64,000 nt of DNA from Psettodes erumei. Its lineage: Eukaryota > Chordata > Actinopteri > Pleuronectiformes > Psettodidae. Within the stretch, counting starts at the first letter, position 1. The number at the start of each line of letters is the position of its first letter. The notes under the pieces were generated by a model that had not been told where the DNA came from, did not search any database, and worked only from the letters and a program-made list of their open reading frames with translations. The DNA lies in contig JAFBJZ010000620.1 of assembly GCA_016785225.1 (NCBI GenBank), forward strand, positions 124,001 to 188,000, in the 5' to 3' direction. Below are positions 25,555 through 38,130 of the stretch, piece after piece. Position numbers and translations under genes: made by a program.

Positions 25555-27124
25555 GAGAGACGTTCTGGTTTGGTTTTACATAGCGCTGATTACAGGGGTG
25601 TGGATCGATTTCAATCTAAGAGAAAGACTCAAGTCCCACTCAGACCCTGTGAAGGCAAACAGCCGGGTCAAGACGTCACATGACCCTGACAACCCCAATC
25701 AGACAGGCAGCGTGATGGACGCCACCCCCCCACCCAACCCACCCCCTTTCTCCAACAACAGCAACCCTGTCATGTTCCTGACAGGAACCCCTACTCTGGG
25801 GCACCAGCTTCAAAAGGACCAAACCCCCATTTCCCACCTCCCCACAGGAGCCACTGTGTGTGTAGTATGTAGGCCTCACACTTTCAGATTTTTATTTTTA
25901 CATGGTTATGCAAAGTGCTTATGACTTCCCTTTCCCGGAGCTTTCCACCACATCTCATGGTCTTTGCTTTGCTGAGTAAAGAAAAGCAAAAGCCAGCCTC
26001 TGATAAAGACCAGGGGATGGGACTGACAGCTGCAGGAAAAAGCCACAGTAGTAAGTGGAACTTGAGTCACGCCGAACTTCTCACATTCCGCTGTTTCAGC
26101 TGTGCTGCAGTCATGACCTCTCAAACAGTACAGTACAGTGACGTTTGGCCGTTTGGCCAATCGAAGACACAAGCTCTGAGGGTTTTTTTAATTAAATTTG
26201 TACCAGTGCTAACCGCAGTTTCAATGAATCACAGTGTCATCTGGTCGAGAGCAGCGCCCGTCCACAGGGTCCTGTTTGAAGATTACGCATGGATAGCACC
26301 ACGCCGCCGTGATGAAATGTGAAGTTCTTACAGAAACCCATCAAAATGTGACCACTGTTGTGCCGGCTACTACGGCTAAGCTAATTAAAAAGAAGGCCGT
26401 GTTGTGCAGTAATGCATCATTAAAGCGATTTGACTAAGGTTGGTACTGATGATTGGTTCCACAGTCTCCACCATGTGAAGGTGTGAGTGCAGAGGCTACA
26501 GGAGCAGGACAGGAGAAAAAAAAACACAACCCTTTTATTGGTTGTCGTTAATAACGAAGGGCCCCCACTGCCGTCACGCCTCATCTGCAGCTCAGAATGT
26601 TACTTTACTGCAGTGAGAGCCAAACTCGCCCGCCTTCCCACACACGGGAGGTCACAGGTCTTCCTCAAACGCATCCGTCGACGGTTTATTGACTCTAATG
26701 CGCTCTTAATTCAAACGTCAGCGTCCTGCCAAAAGATCTGCTTTCTTGGACACGGCCACACCTTTCCACCTCTGCCAGAAACCGAAGCCAAACTCTGACA
26801 AGTTAAAGTATTCTGTCCGTAAACTGACCAGAAAAACCTGCAACAATGCGCTGATGGACTGTATGTGAACGCAGCACCACGCAAGGCAAACAAAGGTCGA
26901 ACGTTGGTCAAACGTTGGCCCGATCAAACCGGGGATGTTGCAGTGATGTGGCATGTGCCGCGCTGTCCTACTGTTCATGCATGTGTCCTCCATGCAAAGA
27001 CTTTGTGGTGGGGAAACTCACAAGATTTCAAAACACATGGAAGCAATATTTGGAATATTAGCAATGCAATTTCCATGGAGTGCTGATATCTAACATCAGG
27101 GTAAAAGCAGGTTTCTGTCCATCA

Positions 27125-27215
27125 CTGTAGACCAGTCTGAAATATCTCACAACTGTGGGATTAATTGTAATGAAATTCTGCACAGACATTCACAAGCGCC
27201 AGAGAACATTTGACT
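27125..27215 (-). repeat. CTCATGGTGGCGC-family dispersed repeat, 3' fragment
   Basis: On the + strand it reads TAGACCAGTCTGAAATATCTC, GGGATTAATTGTAATGAAATT, CACAGACATTCACAAGCGCC. This is the reverse complement of the tail of a common percomorph repeat. A fragment of the opposite end, in the other orientation, is at 46940-47065. Confidence 0.68.
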
Positions 27216-28319
27216 TTGTTCATTTGAGTTCGATTAAAATCTGTATTGCATAGATTAGCAATAAACGTTGCACTTTCATGCAGACTGAAAGGTGAACTGT
27301 AAAAACTTTATGGCGAACTCGGCTCACCCCTCCACCTCCTCCCTTTGGTTTGCCCCTGTTACCCCCCTGTATTAACGGGGTCCGCACATGTTGTGATGGG
27401 AGTGGAGGTCCGATGAGCCCAGTCCTGTTGCCGTGATTGTGTTTACACAGACAAACTGCGAGAGAATCAGACAGGAGAGGACATTCTCGTGTGCCGTGAA
27501 AACTAATAAATTATCTTCAGGCTTCATTTTTTGGGATCTGTCCTTTCAGTCCTCTCTTCTCTCCGTCATCTCCCTTTTCATCTTAACTAAAACAAGATTA
27601 ACACTGCTGTCTCCTACACTACAGGGCACAGCAGTGGAAAAACAAATATTTCTCTGCTTTCTTTCCTTTTTTTAAAAAAAAAAAAATCAGCTCTCGAGCT
27701 TTCACAAGACAGAGAACATGTCGTTCTTCCAACCAAAACTGAGACCCTCTCTCAGCAAATGTCACAAACATCACAAGGTAATCATTTCACATTTATTTCC
27801 TGCCAAGTCAGCGTGCCACCTCGATTTAGTACGTGTTCAAGCGTCCGCTGTTTTTTTCTTTCTGGCAGAGCCGGTCCTAAAAACAAATAACTGTTGGACT
27901 GTGTCACTTCTCCAAAGGCCTGAGGAAATATGCTGCGGTGGAAAAAGTCATCCTCGGTCTCACAGGCACCACACTGAACGTTTCTGATTCCTGAAGAAAA
28001 CAGATCTGCGAAGAGCAATTTTCTCTTCCTTGGTGAAATTAAATCTGAAACCGTTCAAAACCACTTTGTGTGATTTATTAAGGACGTGATGACAGCGGTT
28101 GTGTCGACTTAAATATTTCGATGATTTGATTTGTACTTCTATAACCTTAAAGATTATGAACGGCAAACACAATGAGTACCTTTAATCCTCATGCCAAAAC
28201 CTGAATCTATCCTTAACTTAAAAAAAAAAACGGTTTGAAGAAGAAAACTCATCACTTTCCAAAACTATCCTCATTGTCATGGTGCAAAACTCCTTTAAAG
28301 AAAGAAGAGTGTGCACGTG

Positions 28320-28337
28320 CACACACACACACACACA
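28320..28337. repeat. (CA)n microsatellite
   Basis: Short perfect CA run. Confidence 0.85.
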
Positions 28338-29411
28338 GGGCTGGCATGAAGCTAAGTTGAGATGTTTGAAAAAGCCTACTGTACGGTGGCCCTGAGAGCT
28401 CAACAAGCTGCAACAGCACAAAACAAGCAAATTAAGTGAATCATCTTCATCAGTTCGACAACACGTGCTGCAAATACAACACAACGCAACCAATAGACAA
28501 ATACCTGTAGCTTCAAGTTAAGCTAAACTTAACACCTTAATATGATATATATATAATTATTATTATCATTATTTAAAGCCATGTCAATGCTATGACCTTC
28601 ATGCTGGGAAGTGGGGACCTCTGCTGGTGATAATCTTCAGATTATTAATTAATGCCACTCAATTAAAATAATATCACATCAGTTGATTTGGAAAGTGCCT
28701 CGTTCTCCTGACAGGAAAGTTCTCAGAGAACCCGCTTTTATTTTGACAGTTTTTTTTACTCCCTGGTTCAGCTGTGGAAGTCAGTCACCTGTGGTCTTCA
28801 GCTGGATGAAGCTAACTAACATCTCTTCTATGACAAGAACCCATTTTGTGCAGGGGCGTCACTGGAATGCATGTGGACGTTGGGTGTCTGTGACTGTGTT
28901 GCTGTTGTGTTACGTTGTGGTATTCTCCTTTTTGTGAATGCTTGCCATCAACGTTTAACGCTGAACATGTAGTTGAATGAACTGGACACAGAGAAGCGAG
29001 AGAAGCGAACGTCTCAACCTCGACCTCAACCCAGAACATGAAACACAAACTGGCATCTCACATCTTTTCCATGACCCTGTGCTCCGGCTACTAACAGCTC
29101 GGGGTCAAGGCCGCACCACCTGCAGGGTCATCGCTGTAGTATTTGTGGGCTGCTCTAAAAACGGATCAAAGGTGAAGGGGGTGGGGTGGGGGGGTAAGAT
29201 CTGTTCTCATATGGAAGGATCGGGAAAAGAACAACACCCATCTATTTTTATCTTTGAAAACAAACTGCAGCGGCAGCACGGCCTGGATGGAAAAGTTGTT
29301 TTCTTGGGGAAAAAAAAACACTTAAGAAACAATCAATCTGACAGAACCGTCAACCTCCATCCTCTCTAACCAGCGTCTGATCTCATCGGCTGCACCGCTG
29401 CGAAAACAGCA

Positions 29412-29476
29412 CGGCCCCTAAAATTAGGCTGAACACAGCAAACTGCCAGCGTTACTGAAGCGGCCCCTAAAATTAG
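29412..29476. promoter_or_regulatory. Paired MEF2-consensus boxes in a 16-bp direct repeat
   Basis: The 16-mer CGGCCCCTAAAATTAG occurs at 29412-29427 and again, identically, at 29461-29476, 49 bases apart start to start. Each contains CTAAAATTAG, which fits the MEF2 consensus YTA(W)4TAR exactly. Sequence identity is seen directly; a regulatory role is inference only. Confidence 0.35.
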
Positions 29477-29639
29477 AGCAGCTTTAGAGATCCGGTCGTC
29501 AAGGCTTCAATGAATTTGTCATCCGTGTCAGAACAGTTTGGTTTTGAGCTGCGGTCCTGGAGCCGCACGGGAACGTGGAGATGAAGAGGATGGAACAAAG
29601 ATTATTGAAGAGCAGTGACAGGAAGGAGGCAGTAGTTGA

Positions 29640-29715
29640 GAAGATCAACACTCAGGTTTTTATGGTAGTTATGAAACTAACTTTAGGGGCCTGGTTAGCT
29701 TGGCTTAGCATAAAG
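29640..29715 (+). repeat. TTAGCTTAGCAT-family repeat, fragment
   Basis: Contains GGTTAGCTTGGCTTAGCATA followed by AAGACTGAAAAC, the canonical core of the repeat also seen at 23545 and 34560, preceded by the diverged ATGAAACTA segment that normally reads as 'aaatatgaagcta'. Confidence 0.72.
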
Positions 29716-32700
29716 ACTGAAAACAAGGAGCTCTAAATGTATTACACTACTTTATCTCTGTGAATATAAACATTGGATACACTTTTTCCCTCAAAAAAAC
29801 CTACTAAGCTTTCTATGAACCTACTATGATATTAATTCTCAAACTTTTTTCCATTTCCTGGTTGCCAAAATTCTCGTCTATAACAGTCCCCGAATTTTAG
29901 GTTGATGTGTAAAGAGTTTTACAAGGTGATTGTTCAGCAGCGTCTATAACAGAAACCTCTCCACAAGGACCCACGACTACTGAACAGACGACAGGGAGAT
30001 TTTTGGAACCAAAGATAAAAATGCAAAAATAAAATCTAATTAACAGGTTACAAAATAGTTCATGTTGACCCCGAGAGCGTTGACTGTTGCCGCAAACATG
30101 CAGCGTGCACTTTTGATGGTTTTGCAAAGGTATCATTGTCCCCATCAAGTGGGATTGCAGCTCTGCAAGTGTGATGTCTGAAGAGTAAACTTCTTAATGT
30201 CGGCCGTACGGATCAGAGTAATGCTTTTCTCACTGGCACTCGCAAATTAGGTCATGAAAGTTTCTCATCAGTGTTGAATAAAGCCCGACCCAGAGTCGAA
30301 ACAGACCTCCCCACAAACAGCTTTGACTTATTAGTCCGTTTGATGGAGAAGAGGGCGGACGACGACAGCTTTTTTTCCCCCTTTCATCTCTTCCTTCTTT
30401 CGTCATTTATCTGTTCATTTATGGGTTCGAACACTTCAGCGTGGTTTTCAAACACAAGGCCGTGCGCGTTTGAGAGAGACACGGCAACAGAAACTTGGAT
30501 GGGGAAAATAAAGTAAAAGCTCAGTAAGTAAGGGATGACTGTGGTCGGCGAGACGGAAAGAAGTCAGGAACAAAAGGTAAAGAGAGATGGGGATGATAGT
30601 TTTGAAATGTTTATGACAGCTTTAACGTCCTGGTGGGGGGAGAGCGAGACTGAGATAAGTATGTAGTGAGAGATGAGAAAATGGGAAAGGGGGTCACCAC
30701 ATGACAGGACGGTGCTGACAGATAAGTCTCAGAGCGTCTTTAAAGGTGAATCACTTCCTGTTTCATGCACGTGTGTTTACTCTACACACTCAGGTTGGCA
30801 TGCGTTTAAACTGATGCCTTTGTCTCCGTGCATTATTGAGTTTTTGACTGTGCCCATGGGTAATATTTCAGTGCGTTGCTGTTGCATTAGCACCTCGTTA
30901 CAGTGAACAGGAAACACCGCGTCAGGGCGTCGCCTCATCTGTGTCACTTGTCATTTGTTGCATCGTCCCCAGAAAGTTAAAAAAAACAAATGAGTCCTGT
31001 TTTTCCTCAGGAAGCCAGAAAGCACAGGACTCATGTTTAGACCTGACATCAGCTTTTACTGCTTCAAGGTTCATTACAACCACAGATCTGACCTGGAGCA
31101 CTGACTCTGGATGTGATGAATACAACAGCAGAGGTAAAATACGTGCAAAGAGACACTGCAGTGGAAATGCATGCAACATGAAGTCACATGGTTTCTAGTA
31201 AATGCCCACAACCAACATTACTTGAAGTGCATTGTGTGTTTTCATTTTGATCCAATGCTTCTTTACTGAGTTCTCCTTGTTCATTTCAGCTGAGCTTCCA
31301 TAAAAGTTCTTAGAAATAATTTTATACACAAAGGAGAATTAGTTCCACTCAGATTATGTTTTCTCCCAACATAGTAAGGAAATCTTTCAGTACAACAAAT
31401 CTGCAAAGTCCTATTCCTACTGCACGGATCTGCAGCGTGTTTCATTTGTTGTCCCTACAACTGCAGCTCCTGGCAACTACAGCATAATTAGCATTTTTAT
31501 GGTTTAGTTAACTCAAAGCCCTCAATTATGGTTTGGGAAAGATCATCTCGGTTCGACATCAAAAAAGTCAATGGTGACGCGAGACAGGACATGTTAACTT
31601 TTTTACTGATTTAACCAAAACCACCACCCCCCCCTCTTGCTTTCATCAAAGTGTTTAAAGTAGCCTAAACTTCTCGCTAATAACTCTTGTTTGGTACAAG
31701 GATGTAGCACTTCATGGACTGAGGGAAAAAACACAATCAAGGCAGCAGTAATGAGTCCTCCACAGTGCCAAACCCATTTAGTGGTGCACGGATTTCTAGG
31801 ACACAGGGCTGGAAATTCCTCCAGTGCAGCTACAGCAGAACTGGAAAATACGTCAGCTGAGCTTGGACAGCAAGCTTGCATGAAGTATAGGAATAAGTCC
31901 CATCGACATGGATAAAAGGTTTGGCTTCAGTGTTTGAAGGAGCACAAAAGCGAATCACTGGAAAAGGCCAAGACACTATTTCCACCTGTAGATTGTCCTG
32001 AACATGCAAGTGCAAGAAACATTGTGTTACTTCACATAGCTGCATGTGGAATGCTTTGTACAGGCCGATATCAAAGTATCTGGTGTTTAGGTGGGGATGT
32101 TTCCACCTCTTACAACAGTAGTTTCCTTTGTGTGGTGCACACCGACAGCAGATGGATATTATCCATCACCTACGCAGAGATGTGTAAATAAATGAGCCTG
32201 GGGGCATCAGCGTTTCATCTTTGCACTGGTATGAAGCACGTATACTCCACCGCAGTGAAGACCACCAATGTTGCTTCAACTTGGCTCCCTTTCAATATGC
32301 CATGCAGCCTTTCACAATGCACGCACACAAATCACATTCATGCTCATTTCTCCTGGAAAAATGCACCTGATTTGTTCCCCAAGCTGCAAAAGCTTTTCAC
32401 ATTAGTGTGAGTTACTCGCTAACAGGATACTGACAACTTAACATCAAGAGGAGGACACAAACATCCAGAGATTCACATTTGCTGAAAAGATGTTTTTTTT
32501 GTCTTTTTTCTTCTGCTAAATCTGCCTTGAATGGAACCTTGTGGTTTTTGGTTGAAAACAGATGGTCCTGAATATATATTTTTTTCATAACAGTACACTG
32601 TGCCAGACTGTGCACAATTATGTAACCAACCACATATAGTGCTATAGACAACACTAATTAAACCCAACAAAGTCAGTGATGGAGACACAGTTTGGAGATA

Positions 32701-33058
32701 ATGGGCGAAACATGTGGCCAAACACGATCATGAACCTCAGCTGCATCCTCCAAGACCTCATCCATCCTTTATCTCTCTTTGTGTTTGGTGTGCGAAGCTC
32801 AACTTCGAGGTGACGTTCCTTAATTATTTGGAACAAGAACAAGCTACAACAGGCTCAGGATGCTCAACCAAACTAATTGTCACTTAAGTTGAAGACTCAC
32901 TAAGCTCGTTTGAAGGCTTGAAATACTTTTTTTTTCAAGTGAGGAAAAAAGTACTGACAATTCCACCACAAGCCATCTTCGGTGCACTACACTACTTCAT
33001 GTATTTAGATCATATGACCACACCATCTCAAGGCTGCTCAATGATGAGGAGATTTAAT

Positions 33059-34329
33059 TAGGGTGGTGAGAAAACCTCTGGAATTCCCTGGTTTTCTGCA
33101 TGAATTGGTCATAAAATTTGGTCTGGGTCACAAGTATGGACAAACGCAATGTTCTTAAGCTAATAATGGACAATCAAAAGAAAGTGAACCCTTGGATTTA
33201 ATAGCTGATGGAACCTAATTAGGCAGCGATAAGTATGGTTGCAGATCTGACCTGATTGAGAGGGAATTTCCTCTCAGTTTCTCACAGAACTGCTTCAGCT
33301 CAGGTATATTCTTCACGCTTTTCCACAGAATCTCTCCTGGGCCAAGCTCTGGGCTCTGACCGGACCACTTCAACAGCTGGATCTTCTGTAGTGGATTTAC
33401 TTCCATGTTTTGGGTCATTGTCCTGCTGCATCACTCAGCTTCTACTGAGCTTCAGCTGGTGAACATGGGAATTCATTTCCCCTTCATAATGAGAAGCTGT
33501 CCAGGCCCAGGGGCAGCAAGGCAGCCCCAAGTCACGATGCCCCCCTCCACTGTACTTCATCGTTGGGTTGATGTGTTCGTGTTGGTATGCAGTGCCCTTT
33601 TTGAAACCATATGTGGTGCTGCATGTTCTTCCCAAATAATCCAACCTTGGTTTCATCAGTCCACAAAACATTTTCCCACTGGTGTTGTGGAGTTTCAGGA
33701 CACTTCAGGCAGAGAAAGTGGTTTCCTCTGTGGTGTCCTGCCATGGAAATCATGCCTGTTCAATGATTTGTGCCAAGAAGATTTTCATGAGCTCCAATCA
33801 CTCCTTTAGTTGTGACTCTGGTCTTCTGGTTTATGTTACTGAGCATCTGATCTAAATCGTCTCCGTTAGTTTGACTGTGGACTGATCAATATCCAAACTC
33901 TACGAGATGACTTTGTAACACTTTTTGACTTGACTCCAACAATTCATGATCACTCATTCTCTGAGTTTTCCTTTTGATGAAGCATAGTTCACATCAGAAG
34001 ATTCTGCCTGGAGATAGTAACAGCAAAAACTCAGCTGAGTGTTTTTTAATACGTCAAAGTATCTCAGTCTTGATGGGACTAAAGATTTGCTAACTCCTGA
34101 CTCCAGTTAACTTGTGTTAATGTCATTAGCTGATTGGTTCACTTAGTTTCTCCAATCTATGCTGCTCAGTACAGACATGAACAGTACAAGAGTTGTGTGT
34201 TATTAGTTGAGACAGATTGTGTTTGCTCATTATTGTGATTTAGACCCATTTCTGACCATAATTTAGTGCAATATTATACATAAGCACAGCTCATTCCAAA
34301 GGATCCATTTACTTTTTATTGCCACTGTA
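33059..34329 (-). mobile_element. Decayed Tc1/mariner-like DNA transposon
   Basis: About 1.27 kb. The right end closes with TTTTTATTGCCACTGTA, whose reverse complement (TACAGTGGCAATAAAAAG) is the typical terminal inverted repeat of a fish Tc1-like family. The left end (TAGGGTGGTGAGAAAACC, then TCTGGAATTCCCTGG and GCATGAATTGGTCATAAAAT) is a degraded version of the same end, so the TIR pair is no longer perfect. TA dinucleotides sit at both edges, as expected for TA target sites. Transposase remnants lie inside on the - strand. The copy is old and surely immobile. Confidence 0.85.
33215..33960 (-). pseudogene. Tc1-like transposase remnant
   Basis: Reading leftward, the order of Tc1 transposase blocks is kept but spread over different frames. 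There is an N-terminal helix-turn-helix region near 33870-33800 (NINQKTRVTTK), then the catalytic-core block VLWTDETKVGLFGKNM near 33690-33640 with the second DDE aspartate (D of DETK). Next comes a shifted KKGTAY..H.NPTMKYSGGG block near 33610-33550. Last is the C-terminal SPELGPGEILW block near 33350, where the family has SPDLNPIE.LW; its catalytic E is retained. Frameshifts and stops separate the blocks and a segment holding the usual MDNDPKH region is missing, so no functional protein can be made. Confidence 0.85.
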
Positions 34330-34559
34330 GCTAATACAAAAGGACATTGCACATCATGGACGCACAAGTAGAAACAATCTGCTCATTCATCGGGTGAAAC
34401 AAACCGTCAAATGGCATGTAAACTCAATTGAAGAGAAACATATGACAAACATTATGAAGTATGATGTACGCGTGTCAGACGTCGCAATGTCCCGTGTGCT
34501 AAATAAGATTTTAGGTTTTTCATTTAGACAAACAAGGTTAATGGAATAAAAGTCATGAA

Positions 34560-34660
34560 TTTCTATGATCACAGTCGTACGTTAATGCTAAATATGAAAC
34601 TACAGAAGAGCCAGAAGCTGATTCACTTAGCTTAGCATAAAAACTGAAAAAAGGGGGGGA
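34560..34660 (+). repeat. TTAGCTTAGCAT-family repeat, fragment
   Basis: TCGTACGTTAATGCTAAATATGAAACTACAG-like lead-in (about 34575-34605), then CACTTAGCTTAGCATAAAAA and CTGAAAAAAGGGG: the same block order as at 29640, with a better preserved upstream part. Confidence 0.75.
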
Positions 34661-37482
34661 AGCTTCCCTGACTCTCGATTCCTTTAGCAAGAAAATGATT
34701 GTGCAGAAAGGTAACATACAAAAGGAAGATACTCCTTCTCTGCAAGCCTTACACATATTATTCCTTCCTTTTGTATTCTCCGTCATCTCCTCCGTCGGTT
34801 CATGTTTTCCTGACTCAGCTCGTTCTCTGACTTTGCTCACTTCAGTCGGACTCCGTGTCCCGAGGTTGTGGATGCTGACTGGTAATGGCTTCTCCAGACC
34901 GAGCATGATTCTCAATGTGCTGTGAAACCACTGGCCAAAGACAACAACTGGCCCCACAAGCTTCCCAAATAATCACTTTGATCATCGCGAGGGCCGGTCT
35001 TAATGGCTACTAAATGCTGTGGTGCGGAAAACGTTTGGCATCGAGCCGGCGGTTTGATCCGTGCAAGAGTGGAGAGGAACCAAGAACGTTTGGGACAAGA
35101 AGCATGAGAGGTATTACGTCCCTGTTTTTGGCCTTATGATTTTTTCCAGGAAAAGCTTTTTTGTGTACATGCATGTGTTAACACGACATCGCTTCATACA
35201 GTCAGATGAACTCACATTGGAAACCTTTGGAAGCTGCCCAGTGCAAGCACAACCTTTTATCGTGGAGGGAGACTTGTGGAACATAATATATAATTGAGCC
35301 TAATGGCTACTTTATATGAAATAGTAAAATTTTGTGTAATTAACCTTTACGCTGGACCCACTTTCCAGTCTGGTTCCACTTAAAGGTCGTAATTTCCACC
35401 TTTCAGAAAACTTATGAACACTTTGGGCTGTTAACTCCAAGTGTCGCTACATTACATTCTGGGCCATTAAAGTAACTTCTGGTAAAAAATACTGGTGTAC
35501 AGGTTTTATTTTCTCCTGCTCAAATGGAAAGATTTCATCCATAAATTCTTCTCTGCCTTTGGCGATGTAGCGCAAGACAAATCAGTCCTAGATTTTCTTG
35601 ATGTTTCTTCCTCATCGCTGCGAGCGAAACCTTGGAAACTGCATCTGATCATTCCGTCTGATCCCTTGTTCATGTAGAGATATTGATTAGTGCAGCTTCA
35701 AGTACTATGCTCAATGGCAGCGACCATCCAGAAAAACCAGCTCTCCTCTCTTTTTAATCCGTCTACCTTTCAGCTGACCTGAGAACTGCTGATCAGAATC
35801 AGTGGGCAGTTCTGAGATCGGCCCGTTTAAAGCAGCACAAACAGATGGAGATCGCACGCAACGTGACAATGTTGAGCAACGCCACAGTGAGAGGTGGACA
35901 TCTTGAGCCAGCGCTGGACATGTGTGAGTACTTAAATTGTTTCTGGCAGCTTTTTGAGTGACTGAAAACAAAACAGCAGAGAGATGGAGGCTGAACGAAA
36001 GACTTAATGAAAAAGTGCTGGGTAAGTTGAAGGAGCTGTGGGTTGTAAAAGATGGGGACTGAAAGGGGGAGGCCTGAAGGACAGAGCGCAGATCGACAAC
36101 ACTGTTTGGACTCTGCTGCAACAGCATCAGACAAGTGATGCAGAAGCTTTCTCCTCATCTCTCTCCAGTTACACTCGAATCCAATCCCTGCACCTGTTTC
36201 CATTAAAACACACTCATCAGCTTTGTGTCAGGGCTGCTAAAATGTGTCTCATGCAACTGCTCCACATTGGTAATTTGCTTTCAGTGACAGGAGAATGTCT
36301 GTGAGGTCGGCAGACTGGTTACGGAAAATATCCGTCATTGTCAGTGTCATTTGATTTGGATTTGGTCCAAGGTGGTAAAATGACAGAAGAAGATGTAAAA
36401 TATACTACTGTAATCTGGGGGGGCTTTTATTAAAGGCCCTCACGTTCATCACAGAAACTGCTGAAAGTGAAATATTACTTAGCCAGCTATTAATCTGGCC
36501 GCTGAGAGGGAAAGACAGAATCATCATGACCACCGAGAGAAAAATGCTGCAGAGGAGAATGAAGGCGAACAGGGGAGGCAGCTTGTTATTCCCAATCTCC
36601 CGTTTCACCAATAACAAGCAGCCGCACAACATTCCCATTCCCATCACACAACACCATATTTTCTGTTTTACTGACCTGGGAAAGTTTGCAGGGGAGGTAT
36701 GCAGGGATTCAACGGTGTTCAAAAGGGAGGGAGATGCCATAAATTTGTCTGGTGGGGGTCATTCCTGTGCATTTTACTCATCCATTTATTAGTGAAAGAT
36801 GGGAATTATGGGGTGAACTGGGTTATTGTATGTGTGGGCATATAGTACTTTACTTTGTTTAATCAAGGAAAGTACTTACATTCTTTTCACACCAAAATGA
36901 AAGTGTATTTGCAGTTGTTTAAAAAAATGGTATCTAATTGCTTTCCCATTGCCACTAAATGCCTTTCTGTGTTTTCCTTTTCGGGTTCGATGCTGCACGA
37001 ATGTGAACGAGCGTTTAAAATCTTTCAACAACGGTAAGAAGCTAAAAATCTTCTTGGTCACGCTTTCCGAACTCTCCTCCCACTTTTTCCTGAAAAACTT
37101 GCATCTGTGCATCTCCTTCCTGCCTTTTCAGAGTAAAGCCCAAAGTTGAAGCTCTGATCGCCGCAGGGTTTGTTTTCTCAGTTACTCCCATCTGATGAGG
37201 TCATCACTCTGCGTCAAGGTTGGCGGCGGCGGCGGCGTGCTCGGGTGCCGTCCTGCAGCTGTGGAGCATCAGGCTGGAAATCCCCCTAATCCACAGTCCT
37301 GCCCCCCCAAAGTGTGTATACATATATGAACATGCAGTATGCTGGGAGGTGTGTGAGTGTGTGTGTGTTTACGTGTGTGCAAGGCGGGCTGTGTCTGTCA
37401 AGCTTGGCTGCCGGTGTGTGTATTCAAACGCTGGCTTTTGTGCGTGAGTTATATTTGAGTGAGTGTTATCTTGTGTGTTTGC

Positions 37483-37486
<4 letters not shown>

Positions 37487-37513
<27 letters not shown>
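37487..37513. repeat. (GT)n microsatellite
   Basis: Perfect GT run inside a broader GTGT-rich stretch (37340-37530). Confidence 0.88.
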
Positions 37514-37716
37514 GGCTGTTTGTGTGTGTAGGTGGATGGTTTGAATTCTGGCTCCTTGCCGCACATGTGGGCCCGGCATGTGGTTGTGTGTGGCCTACTG
37601 CGAGGAGGCGTGTGGCTTGAATTGTGTGTGTTAGGTGGAGAGAGAGGGACTGAAAGAATACAAAAAAGCCAGTTTGTGGTAACTTTCATAACTGTGTTAT
37701 CTTTGTCTGCCTCCCC

Positions 37717-37736
37717 TGTGTGTGTGTGTGTGTGTG
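37717..37736. repeat. (TG)n microsatellite
   Basis: Perfect TG run. Confidence 0.85.
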
Positions 37737-38109
37737 CGATAGAGAGAAACAAGGGAGTAGACAGAGAGAAAATGAGGACAAGGCCTGTTTGTGTAAAACT
37801 TTCCTGACTTTCTTTTTCTGACTCCTTCCTTCCCTCCCATCGTCCCCATCGTTCGCGATTTCACCCCGGCGCCCCCGCACACGCTCATACCCTGGCTCAG
37901 TGTTTACACTCGGACCCGCTGAGCCAGTTTTCCTCACCTCCTAATCCCTCTCCCTTGCATCAGCCCCCACCCCTCCTCTCCTTCACTTTTGCCCTGGTTT
38001 TCTCGTCTTCCCTCTCCAAACTTCGGTACGCTCCCCTGGAAAGCTGTCCCCCTCGCCTTGAGCTGCGACGCCCACGCTTTCCCCACTGCTCGTTCACACA
38101 GAAACTCCT

Positions 38110-38130
38110 CACACACACACACACACACAC
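38110..38130. repeat. (CA)n microsatellite
   Basis: Perfect CA run. Confidence 0.85.

Larger units (their letters stand above)
20426..33058. other. Non-coding intergenic DNA, second part
   Basis: No gene recognised. Contents: a TTAGCTTAGC-family repeat (23545-23745), a C/T-rich stretch (24819-25110) that could be an old retroelement piece, a long (GT)n (25513-25550), a CTCATGGTGGCGC-family fragment (27125-27215), a (CA)n (28320), a second TTAGCTTAGC fragment (29640-29715) and paired MEF2-type boxes (29412-29476). G-rich tracts lie at 22989-23009 and 29177-29194. Confidence 0.6.

Noticed and set aside
31603..32045. Overlapping - strand frames that looked like transposon protein pieces
   Set aside because: I looked for Tc1, hAT, piggyBac and reverse-transcriptase motifs and found none.
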